Source of the DNA: Gynuella sp050296195
Lineage (GTDB): Bacteria > Pseudomonadota > Gammaproteobacteria > Pseudomonadales > Natronospirillaceae
Assembly: GCF_050296195.1 (NCBI RefSeq)
Contig: NZ_JBNKRB010000002.1
Reading direction: 5' to 3' (one strand)
Length of the DNA: 64,000 bases
Position numbers and translations under genes: made by a program. This document shows positions 50,458 through 59,626 of the stretch, piece after piece; positions within the stretch are counted from its first letter, which is position 1, and every line of letters starts with the position of its first letter. The notes under the pieces are model-generated. The model saw only the letters and a program-made list of their open reading frames with translations. It made no database searches and was not told the DNA's origin.

Positions 50458-52344
50458 ATGACACTGATGTCATGGCTCATATTATTATTCCTGCTGGTAT
50501 GGTTCGTTGGTGCTGTACGGCGGATTCGTCTATGGCGAACCGGGCAACCTGATCCAGTATCATTATTAGCCGGCCTGATGGCGATGCCACGCCGTTACCT
50601 GGTAGACCTGCATCACGTCGTTGCCCGCGACCGGCGAATGTCCCACACTCATGTCGCCACTGCTGGCGGTTTTGTCGCCGCCATGGTCGTCATCATACTG
50701 ACTCATCTGGTTGGCCTACACAGCAAATGGTTATCGGGGTTACTACTGCTGACAACGGCAGTTATGTTTACCGGATCGGTCTTCGTCTGGTTAAGACGCC
50801 AGCACCCGCCGTCACGACTTTCAAAAGGTGCCTGGATGCGCCTGCCTCGTAATCTCATGCTATTTTCCGCAACGTTCTTCGTGATTACCCTGGCAGGTTC
50901 ACCACTGTTACCGACCGGCACCTATTCAGTTGTGATAATAACCCTGTTAACCCTGGCACTCATTCCGGCACTGGCGGAAATGCTGTTCGGCATGACCTGG
51001 GGTGGGCCTATGAAACACGCGTTCGCCGGGGCGCTGCATTTGGCTTTTCATCGTCGTAGTGAGCGTTTCGGTGGTGGTCGTTCAACAGCCCTTAAGCCGC
51101 TGGACTTGCAACAGCCACAGCTGGGTGTGGCAAAACCGACAGATTTCAAATGGAATCAATTGCTTGGTTTTGATGCCTGTGTACAGTGCGGGCGTTGCGA
51201 ACAGATGTGTCCAGCCTTCGCAGCAGGGCAGCCATTGAACCCCAAGAAATTTATCCAGGATATGGTCATCGGCATGGCTGGCGGAGATGACCGCAGTTAT
51301 GCCGGCAACCACCATCCAGGCCGTTCTTCCGGACAAGCCAGCGGAGGGCCCACCTCTATTATTACTGAAAGTTTGGTGAGCACAGACACTATATGGTCCT
51401 GTACCACCTGCAGAGCCTGTGTTGAAGAGTGCCCGATGATGATCGAACATGTTGATGCCATCGTCGATCTGCGCCGTTTTCTGACACTGGAAACCGGTCA
51501 AACACCAAACAAAGGGGCAGAGACACTGGAAAACCTGATTGCAACAGACAATCCCGGTGGTCATGACCCATCCCGCCGCACCCACTGGGCTGCCGACCTG
51601 AACCTGCCGCTCATGACTGATGTAAAACAGGCAGAGGTATTGTTCTGGATCAGCGATGGGGCTTTTGACCTCCGCAGCCAGCGGATTCTCAGAGCATTCG
51701 TTACACTGCTGCGGTCTGCTGGTGTCGATTTTGCCGTTCTGGGTGATGAAGAGACTGACTGTGGGGATGTTGCCCGCAGACTGGGTGATGAAGCAACCTT
51801 TCAACAACTGGCCAGACAGAATATTAAGACGCTCAACCAGTACCGTTTCCAACAGATTGTCACTACGGACCCTCATGCCTTTCATTGTCTGAAAAATGAA
51901 TACAGGGATTTTGTCGGTGGGCACTATGAAGTCTTACATCACACTACTTTTCTGGAACAACTGGTCAATCAGGGCAAACTGCCACTGGAACCTGCAACGG
52001 CCAGTAACATGACCTATCACGATCCATGTTATCTGGGCCGGTACAATGGCGAGTATGATGCCCCCAGAACCTTGCTTAACAAGCTGGGTATCGAACTGAA
52101 AGAAATGGAGCGATCCGGTTTCCGGTCACGTTGTTGTGGAGGTGGCGGCGGAGCTCCGATCACAGATATTCCCGGTCAACGCAGAATTCCCGATATGCGT
52201 ATGGATGACGCCAGAGCCGTATCGGCAGAAACAGTTATCGTGGCCTGCCAGCAATGTACCGCGATGCTGGAAGGTGTGGTCGAGCCACGACCCGCAGTCA
52301 AGGATATCGCCGAACTGCTGGTGGAACATTTACGGGTGGAGTAA
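50458..52344 (+). CDS. dgcB: Dimethylglycine catabolism Fe-S protein DgcB
   Basis: This 628-residue membrane-bound iron-sulfur protein has N-terminal hydrophobic helices (SWLILLFLLVWFVGAV, ATAGGFVAAMVVIIL, NLMLFSATFFVITLAG). Two 4Fe-4S motifs follow, CVQCGRCEQMCPAF and CTTCRACVEECPM, and then CCG-type domains with YHDPCYLGRYN and SRCCGGGGGAP. It resembles heterodisulfide-reductase D / GlpC-type electron carriers and would pass electrons from DgcA to the ETF-like pair or quinones. It sits directly after dgcA in the same operon. Confidence 0.9.
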   Translation: MTLMSWLILLFLLVWFVGAVRRIRLWRTGQPDPVSLLAGLMAMPRRYLVDLHHVVARDRRMSHTHVATAGGFVAAMVVIILTHLVGLHSKWLSGLLLLTTAVMFTGSVFVWLRRQHPPSRLSKGAWMRLPRNLMLFSATFFVITLAGSPLLPTGTYSVVIITLLTLALIPALAEMLFGMTWGGPMKHAFAGALHLAFHRRSERFGGGRSTALKPLDLQQPQLGVAKPTDFKWNQLLGFDACVQCGRCEQMCPAFAAGQPLNPKKFIQDMVIGMAGGDDRSYAGNHHPGRSSGQASGGPTSIITESLVSTDTIWSCTTCRACVEECPMMIEHVDAIVDLRRFLTLETGQTPNKGAETLENLIATDNPGGHDPSRRTHWAADLNLPLMTDVKQAEVLFWISDGAFDLRSQRILRAFVTLLRSAGVDFAVLGDEETDCGDVARRLGDEATFQQLARQNIKTLNQYRFQQIVTTDPHAFHCLKNEYRDFVGGHYEVLHHTTFLEQLVNQGKLPLEPATASNMTYHDPCYLGRYNGEYDAPRTLLNKLGIELKEMERSGFRSRCCGGGGGAPITDIPGQRRIPDMRMDDARAVSAETVIVACQQCTAMLEGVVEPRPAVKDIAELLVEHLRVE

Positions 52345-52361
52345 CACCGGAGCCAATGACC

Positions 52362-53591
52362 ATGAATCAGATTAACCGCCGCAACCCCAGACGGGAACAT
52401 ATCCTCCGTAATCGTCTGCATCCACAACATCAAATGCTTATGCAGCAAACTATTGGTAGCGGTGCCCAGTCTGGAGGCCCTAAACGGAAAAATCCTCATG
52501 CGAAAGGGTTTATCGGCCCGAATGGCATTCGCAGAATTAACCGTCAGCTTGGACATGACGTTCAATACGATGCGGTCAAACATTCGCACGAACAAACCGT
52601 TAGCCTGCCATTGATCACAATCGACCAGCCCGATCACTTTATTGCCGTGGTACCCGACATGGTTGGAGGACAATTGACGGCCCATGATAAAGATCTTCTT
52701 GGACTGGCCCGTCAGTTTGTCAGTGAACAAAATGGTGCCGTCATTGCTATTGTATTTGGCAATTGTCGAGAGCATCAATTTGATCTGGCGGGCGTGGATC
52801 GGCTGATTCACTTTAATGACAAACAGTACCAGGGATACTGCCCGGAAGCCAAAATCGCAGCATTACTGGACATTGAAGAGCGATGGTCACCGGCATTCTG
52901 GTTTTTTCCAGACAGCATACACGGTGGAACAGAACTGGGTTCCCGGTTGTCAGCAAGGTTGGGGGTCAGGGCTGCCACACGGGTTCGGCAAGCGGATCGA
53001 ACAACGGTCACCTGTCTTGGTGGCAACCAAACCATCGACATCCAACGCCCGACCGAAAAAATACTGCTGCTGATGGAAGAATGTGCCGAACCCGTCAGCG
53101 GCCAACGTTATGAAGCCAGACCAATGCAAACGGAAGCTATTGATCCACCTGCACCACAATTGCATGACCTTGGTCAGGTACAGGTGGATCCCGGTGACAT
53201 TGCTTTGGCAGAAGCCGAATTTATTATCGCCGGAGGCAATGGCATTCATGACTGGGATTTGTTTCATCGCGCTGCCACGGAACTGCACGCGACAGAAGGC
53301 GCCAGCCGGGTTGCTGTAGACAACGGCCATATGCCCCGTTTTCGACAGGTCGGAGCCACTGGTACCTGGGTATCTGCGAAAGTATATCTGGCGGTCGGTA
53401 TTTCCGGTGCAATCCAGCATTTACAAGGCATTGGTCAGTGCAACAAAGTGATTGCCATCAATACCGATTCGGACTGCGACATGGTCAAACGCGCCGACCT
53501 CAGCATTATTGATGACAGCCAGACAATTCTGAAAGCATTGATAGATGCAGTGCAAAGTCGAAATTCAGGAGATCACGAAGATGTCGCTTAA
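52362..53591 (+). CDS. Electron transfer flavoprotein alpha-like subunit of the dgc operon
   Basis: A 409-residue protein has the ETF-alpha core and FAD-binding signature in the C-terminal half (GASRVAVDNGHMPR, then QVGATGTWVSAKVYLAVGIS and AIQHLQGIG, AINTDSD). About 85 basic residues precede the core (MNQINRRNPRREHILRNRLH), an extension not found in housekeeping ETF-alpha of about 310 residues. The start at 52362 has CCGGAG 9 nt upstream; an ATG at 52356 is too close to it. The 3' end overlaps the beta-like gene. It corresponds to PA5400-type genes in Pseudomonas and probably takes electrons from DgcAB. Confidence 0.88.
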   Translation: MNQINRRNPRREHILRNRLHPQHQMLMQQTIGSGAQSGGPKRKNPHAKGFIGPNGIRRINRQLGHDVQYDAVKHSHEQTVSLPLITIDQPDHFIAVVPDMVGGQLTAHDKDLLGLARQFVSEQNGAVIAIVFGNCREHQFDLAGVDRLIHFNDKQYQGYCPEAKIAALLDIEERWSPAFWFFPDSIHGGTELGSRLSARLGVRAATRVRQADRTTVTCLGGNQTIDIQRPTEKILLLMEECAEPVSGQRYEARPMQTEAIDPPAPQLHDLGQVQVDPGDIALAEAEFIIAGGNGIHDWDLFHRAATELHATEGASRVAVDNGHMPRFRQVGATGTWVSAKVYLAVGISGAIQHLQGIGQCNKVIAINTDSDCDMVKRADLSIIDDSQTILKALIDAVQSRNSGDHEDVA

Positions 53592-54351
53592 GATTACGAC
53601 TCTGGTTTCCATCGGTCAGCACCTTCGCTCCGGCCGAGAAATGCGCGCCGATCAGGATGCACGTGCTATCGAGCTTGGTCTGACGCTATCACCAGTAGAA
53701 CTGACTCTCTTACATGCCGGTTCAGCCCAGTCTCAAGCATTACGGATGTATCTCGGCATGGGATTGCAACACATCAAAGTTATCAAGCAAACAGAACAGG
53801 CAGATATCATTCCTGCCCTGGTGTCCTGGTTACGCCAATCCGACAGCCACATTATTCTGACTGGTGCCAGAGCAGAACGTGGCGAGGCTTCCGGCTTAGT
53901 ACCTTACATGGTCTCTGAACAACTTGGCTGGCCACTGATCAGTCATATCGTTGCCATCGAAATGACCAGCCAGACGGAAGCCAGAATTTTACAAGCACTG
54001 CCACACGGCCAACGTCGGGCCATCAGTGTCAAACTGCCCTTTGTTGCTACGGTTGACAGCAGCGCTCCCAAGCCCAGACAAAGCGCTTTTGGTCCCGGAC
54101 AACGTGCCACAATTGACATTCTGGATTCAAAAGAAGTGGTCGACACCAGTCGATTACCATGGAAACAAAGTAACGCCCGAAAACGCCCCAAACGGTTAAA
54201 AATCGTCAAGGCAGAAACTGCGGCAGAACGTTTTCGCGCTGCCACGGCAAAATCTCAGAGCAATAATGGCAAAATATTACAATCGGAATCTGCAGACCAG
54301 AAAGCGCACGCTATACTTAGTGTGTTAACTGAGGAGGGAGTATTAAAATGA
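53581..54351 (+). CDS. Electron transfer flavoprotein beta-like subunit of the dgc operon
   Basis: A 256-residue ETF-beta-like protein contains LKITTLVSIGQHLRSG, DQDARAIELGLTL, ILTGARAERGEASGLVPYMVSEQLGWP (AMP/nucleotide loop region) and SVKLPFVATVDSSAPKPRQ. A basic C-terminal tail from about residue 195 is longer than the core needs. The start at 53581 has CAGGAG upstream and overlaps the alpha-like gene by 11 nt, so the two are translationally coupled. Its stop overlaps the next small gene (ATGA). Confidence 0.87.
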   Translation: MSLKITTLVSIGQHLRSGREMRADQDARAIELGLTLSPVELTLLHAGSAQSQALRMYLGMGLQHIKVIKQTEQADIIPALVSWLRQSDSHIILTGARAERGEASGLVPYMVSEQLGWPLISHIVAIEMTSQTEARILQALPHGQRRAISVKLPFVATVDSSAPKPRQSAFGPGQRATIDILDSKEVVDTSRLPWKQSNARKRPKRLKIVKAETAAERFRAATAKSQSNNGKILQSESADQKAHAILSVLTEEGVLK

Positions 54352-54599
54352 TGATTGCAGATTTGCTTGACCAAGAGGATCTTCGCGACCGTTTTTTGTC
54401 ATTGGGCATACCAGTCACACAGGAACAAAGCCCTGATGCATGTTGCCGTGCGGCTTTGGCTTGGCGTACTGAACAGGATCGTGAACGAAAACAAGCACTG
54501 GATGAAGTCATTCGTCTACTGATTCGTAACAGCGATTCATTGTTACCTGAAATCAAAACCGCCATACAAACATGTTTTCCGATGAATGACGTGCATTAA
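54348..54599 (+). CDS. Small conserved-position protein at the end of the dgc operon, unknown
   Basis: An 83-residue acidic, helical protein (LLDQEDLRDRFLSLGIPVT, then ALAWRTEQDRERKQALDEVI) overlaps the ETF-beta-like stop by ATGA, with GGAGG upstream, so it is certainly translated with the operon. I do not recognise a domain. Its place suggests an accessory or assembly role for the DgcAB-ETF electron chain. Confidence 0.68.
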   Translation: MMIADLLDQEDLRDRFLSLGIPVTQEQSPDACCRAALAWRTEQDRERKQALDEVIRLLIRNSDSLLPEIKTAIQTCFPMNDVH

Positions 54600-54652
54600 A
54601 GGGATATTCAGTTCTTCGCGACAGCCTCTACCGTCTCTGGTCATCTGGATGG

Positions 54653-56176
54653 TCAGGTAAAAATACCCAGCCCAATCATTTGCGGCACCAGTACATTCCA
54701 AACCTGTTTGCCAATACGCCGGCCCTGACTGTCCAGCTCTTCCCCCCGCAGAGCGGTTGCACGATGCCGCTGTCGAAGATACTGCTGCACCGGTAAAACC
54801 AGTTGTTCCCGGCTTTCAGCACCATCAAGCCAGGACACAAGCGCTACAGCCTCAACAACATCCAGAGGAAAACCATTACCCAGAACGGGACTGGGCAAGG
54901 GCAACGCAGCACCGGTTTCAATAATAAACTCAAGCATGTTGCGAATAGTGGGACTGGCAACTCTGTTTCCCACGCCACCTACATGTACGTTTTGGCATAC
55001 CTGCAACTCACCTGCTGCAATCAAAAATAGGATATTGCGAAATATCTCCATTTCATTACGACTGTTGCCACCCATATTCGCAAGAGTCTGTTGGAAACTA
55101 ACGGCCCCCTGCTGCATAAGAGCTCGCAATTCAACCATAAATGATTTTCCGAAACTGATCTTTCCCCGCGGAGTGGTCACGATATCGGTAATAAATTCCG
55201 GGTCTTTAGTTGCGGCAAAAGGTATGTGAGACACCAATTCCAGAACCGATTTTTGCGATTCAACAGTACCGTTGATAAAAACATCGCGTCGAAACCGGCG
55301 GTTACAGGCAAAGTCAAATGCCAGTTGTCTTTGTCTGTCAGTGGGCAGCTGGTTGATGGCTTCATGTGTCCCCTCGTCCACTAACAGGAACGGATGATTA
55401 TCAACCAGGGTAGCGCTACCCACGAAAGCCAAGCCAATGTTATTCATTTCCTCAGCAATATCGACAGAATAAAACGTCTGCCACGAGTGGTTCAGAAATT
55501 CGTGAGCGAGATAGTTATCAGACTCATGGATATATGCATTCAGACCGGTGATCACCGAAGGATGCTGTTTAAAGTAATTAAGCTTTGAGCTGAGTTGATT
55601 AACCGTTTGCAAGGCACCACGAGCTCGCTGAGCAGAATCGCCTGCTTCGGTTCTGGAAAGCTCCACTAACAATTTGCGTAGTGGCTCTTCTGGCGACCAG
55701 CCGGGCTTGCAGTTGTAACTCATATAAACCAGCCCACCGGGCTTCAAACGGGTAGCGAGTATTTGCCGTATGGTCATTCGGACCTCGGTTGCCACCCAGC
55801 TGTAAACACCATGCAATACAATAAAATCAAATTTCGGCAGTTGTTCCTGAACCCATAACTCGTCAAACGATGTCTGCAGGAACTCCACATTGTGAATGGC
55901 GAAGCGCTCTGCCCTTGATCGGGCTTCTGTTATGTGGCCCGGGTTGATATCACAGGCAACGAAGTGCCCGTGAGGATAGGCGCCGGCATTGACCAGCACA
56001 GAGTTCCCAAACCCACATCCGAGTTCAAGATAATAAAAAGGCTGATCGAGATCTCTGGGGGCAGCCCCATGAAGCATAGCGACATAATTTAACCATACCG
56101 GCGACAGCTCTTTGTAAAACCGGTCCGCGTATACAGCATCCACGACATAGCCAAAATTATCGAATTTGTTCGCCAT
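54653..56176 (-). CDS. Class I SAM methyltransferase with regulatory domain
   Basis: A 507-residue protein has an N-terminal Rossmann methyltransferase (YYLELGCGFGNSVLVNAGAYP motif I, VACDINPGHI, FDFIVLHGVYSWV) followed from about residue 215 by the 'methyltransferase regulatory domain' region (YLAHEFLNHSWQTFYSVDIAEEM, RRFRRDVFINGT). The C-terminal 100 residues (GNRVASPTIRNMLEFIIETG, ending in VLVPQMIGLGIF) are typical of this family. Targets are unknown; relatives modify envelope or exported molecules. It is convergent with the dgc operon and divergent from the monooxygenase gene. Confidence 0.85.
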   Translation of the reverse strand: MANKFDNFGYVVDAVYADRFYKELSPVWLNYVAMLHGAAPRDLDQPFYYLELGCGFGNSVLVNAGAYPHGHFVACDINPGHITEARSRAERFAIHNVEFLQTSFDELWVQEQLPKFDFIVLHGVYSWVATEVRMTIRQILATRLKPGGLVYMSYNCKPGWSPEEPLRKLLVELSRTEAGDSAQRARGALQTVNQLSSKLNYFKQHPSVITGLNAYIHESDNYLAHEFLNHSWQTFYSVDIAEEMNNIGLAFVGSATLVDNHPFLLVDEGTHEAINQLPTDRQRQLAFDFACNRRFRRDVFINGTVESQKSVLELVSHIPFAATKDPEFITDIVTTPRGKISFGKSFMVELRALMQQGAVSFQQTLANMGGNSRNEMEIFRNILFLIAAGELQVCQNVHVGGVGNRVASPTIRNMLEFIIETGAALPLPSPVLGNGFPLDVVEAVALVSWLDGAESREQLVLPVQQYLRQRHRATALRGEELDSQGRRIGKQVWNVLVPQMIGLGIFT

Positions 56177-56350
56177 ACTCTTGCCCTCAGGGGTTTTCCA
56201 GGCCAGATACTAACGACATTGGAGTATATTCGGTACAGATTATTGATACCGGACAGCATGTCATCAGCCGTCAATCAAAGATTGTTGTCACCTGCGATCA
56301 CTTCGCGGTTACAATGGCACAAGCACATTAATATCCTTTGCGGAGTTTTT

Positions 56351-56653
56351 ATGTACATCGCTATGAATCGTTTTCGCATTGTACCGGGACATGAGCAGGA
56401 GTTTATTGAAATCTGGCGCAACCGCGACAGCCACCTGGAAGATGTTCCTGGGTTTAAAGAGTTCCATTTACTTCAGGGAGCAACTCAGGATAACTATACG
56501 CTGTTTTCCTCTCATGCCCTATGGGAGTCAGAGCGGGCTTTTCTGGACTGGACTAAGTCAGACGCTTTTCGGGCAGCTCATGCCAATGCAGGAACCGCCC
56601 GTCATATTTATCTTGGGGCGCCGGAATTTGAAGGCTTTACCATTATTCTATAA
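56351..56653 (+). CDS. Antibiotic biosynthesis monooxygenase (ABM) domain protein
   Basis: A 100-residue dimeric ferredoxin-like ABM domain starts MYIAMNRFRIVPGHEQEFIEIWRNRDSH and ends PEFEGFTII. The N-terminal M-N-R-F and the GF(K/L)EFHLL segments resemble the haem-degrading/IsdG-like and quinol monooxygenase groups; a haem-ligand His cannot be assigned with certainty. The ATG at 56351 has CGGAG upstream; a longer frame to 56219 is not family-like. Single gene. Confidence 0.82.
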   Translation: MYIAMNRFRIVPGHEQEFIEIWRNRDSHLEDVPGFKEFHLLQGATQDNYTLFSSHALWESERAFLDWTKSDAFRAAHANAGTARHIYLGAPEFEGFTIIL

Positions 56654-56794
56654 CAGTTTAATGACATCAGTTCCCAGGATAAAAAATACACAATAAGAGT
56701 AAAATTTCACTTTCTGCAGCAGACTGAAAAACGGCATAATAGTCGTTTCCTTTCTGATTTTTCTTGCTATCTCATATCCAGGATTCTTTATTTT

Positions 56795-58015
56795 ATGACA
56801 GCTCAAAAACATGTCAGGCCATTGCCGCTCCTCGAATTCGTCATCCTGATGGCACTACTTACGTCATTGGGTGCATTATCTATCGATGCAATTTTGCCGG
56901 CATTACCCGAAATTGGCCGGTCACTTAACATTCAGGACAGCAATGACACCCAACTACTGATCTCCATGATTATGCTCGGTATGTCAGTCGGTCAATTACT
57001 TTATGGCCCTCTTTGTGATTCCTGGGGACGCAAGCCCAGTCTGTATTCCGGAATGGTGGTTTTTACAATTGGTTCCTTGATTTCGATGTACTCCAATACA
57101 TTAGAAGTCATGCTGTTTGGACGGATCATCCAGGGGTTCGGTCTGGCGTCCACCCGAGTAGTCGGAATGGCTTTAGTCAGAGACGTATACAATGGCCGCG
57201 AGATGGCGCGAATTATGTCGATCATTATGATGATCTTCATCCTGATCCCCATGATTGCACCGACCATTGGCCAACTGATTATGGAACAATCTTCGTGGGT
57301 TATGGTATTCGCCGCATTTGTGATACTCGCCTGGCTTTGCACACTGTGGTTTGGGATTCGTCAACAGGAGACATTGACAGCTGAAGACAAAAAGCCCTTT
57401 GTCATTAAAGTGATCTTTGCGACATTCAAAACTATTCTGACTCACAAAGCGGTGATGTCTTATACCATGGCAGCCGGGTTTGTGTTCGGGGCTTTTCTGT
57501 CTTATCTCAGTGCTTCGCAGGCAATCTTTGAGCAGGTATTTAATATCGTCGACGACTTCCCCAAGTACTTTGCCGCCATGGCCGGATCATTTGGGCTGGC
57601 AGCGTATATGAATTCACGCCTGGTGATGCGTTTGGGCATGATGAAAATGATTAATTTGGCAATCAAAGGATTCGTGGGCCTGGCAATCATTCTGTTGGTC
57701 ATTACCCTGATCTATGATGGAGTGCCTCCATTCTGGCTGTTCTTTGGACTCGCATTACCATTGTTCTTCAGCCTGAGCCTGATGTTTGGCAACCTGAACT
57801 CCATCGCCATGCAGCCCATGGGACACATGGCTGGTATGGCTGCGGCGGTGATAGGTTTTATTTCCACGTTAATGTCCGTAGCCTGCTCAATCTTTATTGG
57901 TCAGCAGTTCAACGGCACCCTGACACCATTCTTTATTGGTTATGTCGTACTCGGGCTGGCTGGCTGGTTTATGATCCGGATTGGCAACAACGCTGCTACG
58001 GATATCCAGGACTGA
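56795..58015 (+). CDS. Bcr/CflA-family multidrug efflux transporter
   Basis: A 406-residue MFS transporter has about 12 hydrophobic helices. The first (LLEFVILMALLTSLGALSIDAILPALPEIG) and motif A-like loop (YGPLCDSWGRKPSLYSGM), together with FGLASTRVVGMALVRDVYNGREMARIMS, are diagnostic for the Bcr/CflA drug:proton antiporter subfamily. It acts in the inner membrane. Specificity cannot be read. It is followed by ubiD after about 130 bp. Confidence 0.9.
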   Translation: MTAQKHVRPLPLLEFVILMALLTSLGALSIDAILPALPEIGRSLNIQDSNDTQLLISMIMLGMSVGQLLYGPLCDSWGRKPSLYSGMVVFTIGSLISMYSNTLEVMLFGRIIQGFGLASTRVVGMALVRDVYNGREMARIMSIIMMIFILIPMIAPTIGQLIMEQSSWVMVFAAFVILAWLCTLWFGIRQQETLTAEDKKPFVIKVIFATFKTILTHKAVMSYTMAAGFVFGAFLSYLSASQAIFEQVFNIVDDFPKYFAAMAGSFGLAAYMNSRLVMRLGMMKMINLAIKGFVGLAIILLVITLIYDGVPPFWLFFGLALPLFFSLSLMFGNLNSIAMQPMGHMAGMAAAVIGFISTLMSVACSIFIGQQFNGTLTPFFIGYVVLGLAGWFMIRIGNNAATDIQD

Positions 58016-58145
58016 TTACTCCTCTGCCGCCATATCCCTAAGGTTATGGCGGACAACAAACTCTGCAAAAGACCGCTGCCAGTGGTCACCACAACCAGTC
58101 GCATATGATAGACTCCAGCGATTCTTTGCTGTCACTGAAAACCCT

Positions 58146-59615
58146 ATGAATTATAAGGATCTAAGAGATTTTATTGCCACCCTGGAAAGCCGTGGACTGC
58201 TAAAGCGCATTCAACTTGAAGTCGACCCTTATCTGGAAATGACAGAAATTTCTGATCGGGTATTGCGAGCTGAAGGCCCGGCATTGTTATTTGAAAACCC
58301 TAAAGGTTTTTCCATGCCGGTACTGGCCAATCTGTTCGGCACTCCTGAGCGTGTGGCACTTGGCATGGGTGCGGAAAGTACCGATAAATTGCGTGAAATC
58401 GGTGAGTTACTGGCGGTTCTTAAAGAACCTGAACCCCCATCCGGTTTCAAGGATGCACTCAGTAAATTTTCCACCTATAAACAGGTGTTGAATATGCCTC
58501 CGAAAATCTTAAAAAAAGCCAATTGCCAGGAACAGGTATTTCACGGTGACGAGGTAGACCTCAACCAAATTCCCATTCAAACCTGTTGGCCGGGTGATGT
58601 GGCTCCGTTGATTACCTGGGGTCTGGTCATCACCAAAGGACCTGAGAAACAACGGCACAATCTGGGGATTTACCGTCAGCAGCTGATTGGCAAAAACCGG
58701 GTCATTATGCGCTGGCTGAGTCACAGGGGTGGCGCGCTTGATCTCCGTGACTGGCAGCGTAAATATCCAGGTCAGCCATTTCCAATCAGTGTCGCGCTCG
58801 GGGCAGACCCAGCGACCATTATCGGCGCAGTCACTCCTGTACCAGATAGTCTGTCAGAATACGCCTTTGCTGGCCTGCTGCGTGGCCACAGAACGGAACT
58901 GGTCAAATCAGTATCCAATGAGCTACTGGTACCGGCTTCCGCAGAGATTATTCTGGAAGGTCATATTTATCCCGACGATATGGCAGCAGAAGGGCCTTAT
59001 GGCGACCACACAGGGTACTACAATGAAGTGGATCAGTTTCCGGTATTTACCGTGGAAACCATCACCATGCGTAAAGATCCTATCTATCACACCACGTATA
59101 CCGGCCGCCCACCTGATGAACCGGCAGTGCTTGGAGTGGCGCTAAATGAAGTGTTTGTACCGATACTGAAAAAACAATTTCCGGAAATCGTGGATTTTTA
59201 TCTGCCACCGGAAGGTTGCTCCTATCGAATAGCCATCGTTTCCATCAAAAAACAATATGCTGGCCATGCCAAGCGGGTCATGATGGGGGTTTGGTCTTTT
59301 TTGCGCCAGTTTATGTACACAAAATTCGTCATTGTCTGCGACGATGATGTCAACGTCCGTGACTGGAAAGACGTTATCTGGGCAATCACCACTCGTATGG
59401 ACCCAAGTCGTGATACCACCCTGATCGAAAACACTCCCATCGATTATCTCGACTTTGCCTCACCTGTGTCTGGCCTGGGGTCAAAAATGGGAATGGATGC
59501 CACCAATAAATGGCCCGGAGAAACGGACAGGGAATGGGGTAACCCCATTGTCCGGGACCCCAAGGTGGTGGCAAAAGTTGATGAAATCTGGAAAAAGCTG
59601 GGTATTGAACAATAG
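58146..59615 (+). CDS. ubiD: 4-hydroxy-3-polyprenylbenzoate decarboxylase UbiD
   Basis: A 489-residue prenyl-FMN-dependent decarboxylase of ubiquinone synthesis has MNYKDLRDFIATLESRGLLKRI, WGLVITKGPEKQRHNLGIYRQQLIGKNRVIMRWL (prFMN-binding Arg region), ALGADPATIIGAVTPVPDSLSEYAFAGLLRG and VVTTRMDP-type active-site segments (here AITTRMDPSRDTTLIEN), plus the catalytic Glu-Arg-Glu region around YGDHTGYYNEVDQFP. The length is that of E. coli UbiD. It starts at ATG 58146; a frame back to 57981 overlaps the transporter gene and is not family-like. Confidence 0.95.
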   Translation: MNYKDLRDFIATLESRGLLKRIQLEVDPYLEMTEISDRVLRAEGPALLFENPKGFSMPVLANLFGTPERVALGMGAESTDKLREIGELLAVLKEPEPPSGFKDALSKFSTYKQVLNMPPKILKKANCQEQVFHGDEVDLNQIPIQTCWPGDVAPLITWGLVITKGPEKQRHNLGIYRQQLIGKNRVIMRWLSHRGGALDLRDWQRKYPGQPFPISVALGADPATIIGAVTPVPDSLSEYAFAGLLRGHRTELVKSVSNELLVPASAEIILEGHIYPDDMAAEGPYGDHTGYYNEVDQFPVFTVETITMRKDPIYHTTYTGRPPDEPAVLGVALNEVFVPILKKQFPEIVDFYLPPEGCSYRIAIVSIKKQYAGHAKRVMMGVWSFLRQFMYTKFVIVCDDDVNVRDWKDVIWAITTRMDPSRDTTLIENTPIDYLDFASPVSGLGSKMGMDATNKWPGETDREWGNPIVRDPKVVAKVDEIWKKLGIEQ

Positions 59616-59626
59616 CGGAGACTGAT

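Noticed and set aside
51082..51924. A 280-codon minus-strand open frame inside dgcB.
   Set aside because: dgcB has all its Fe-S motifs in the other frame; the antisense frame has no recognisable domain or ribosome site.
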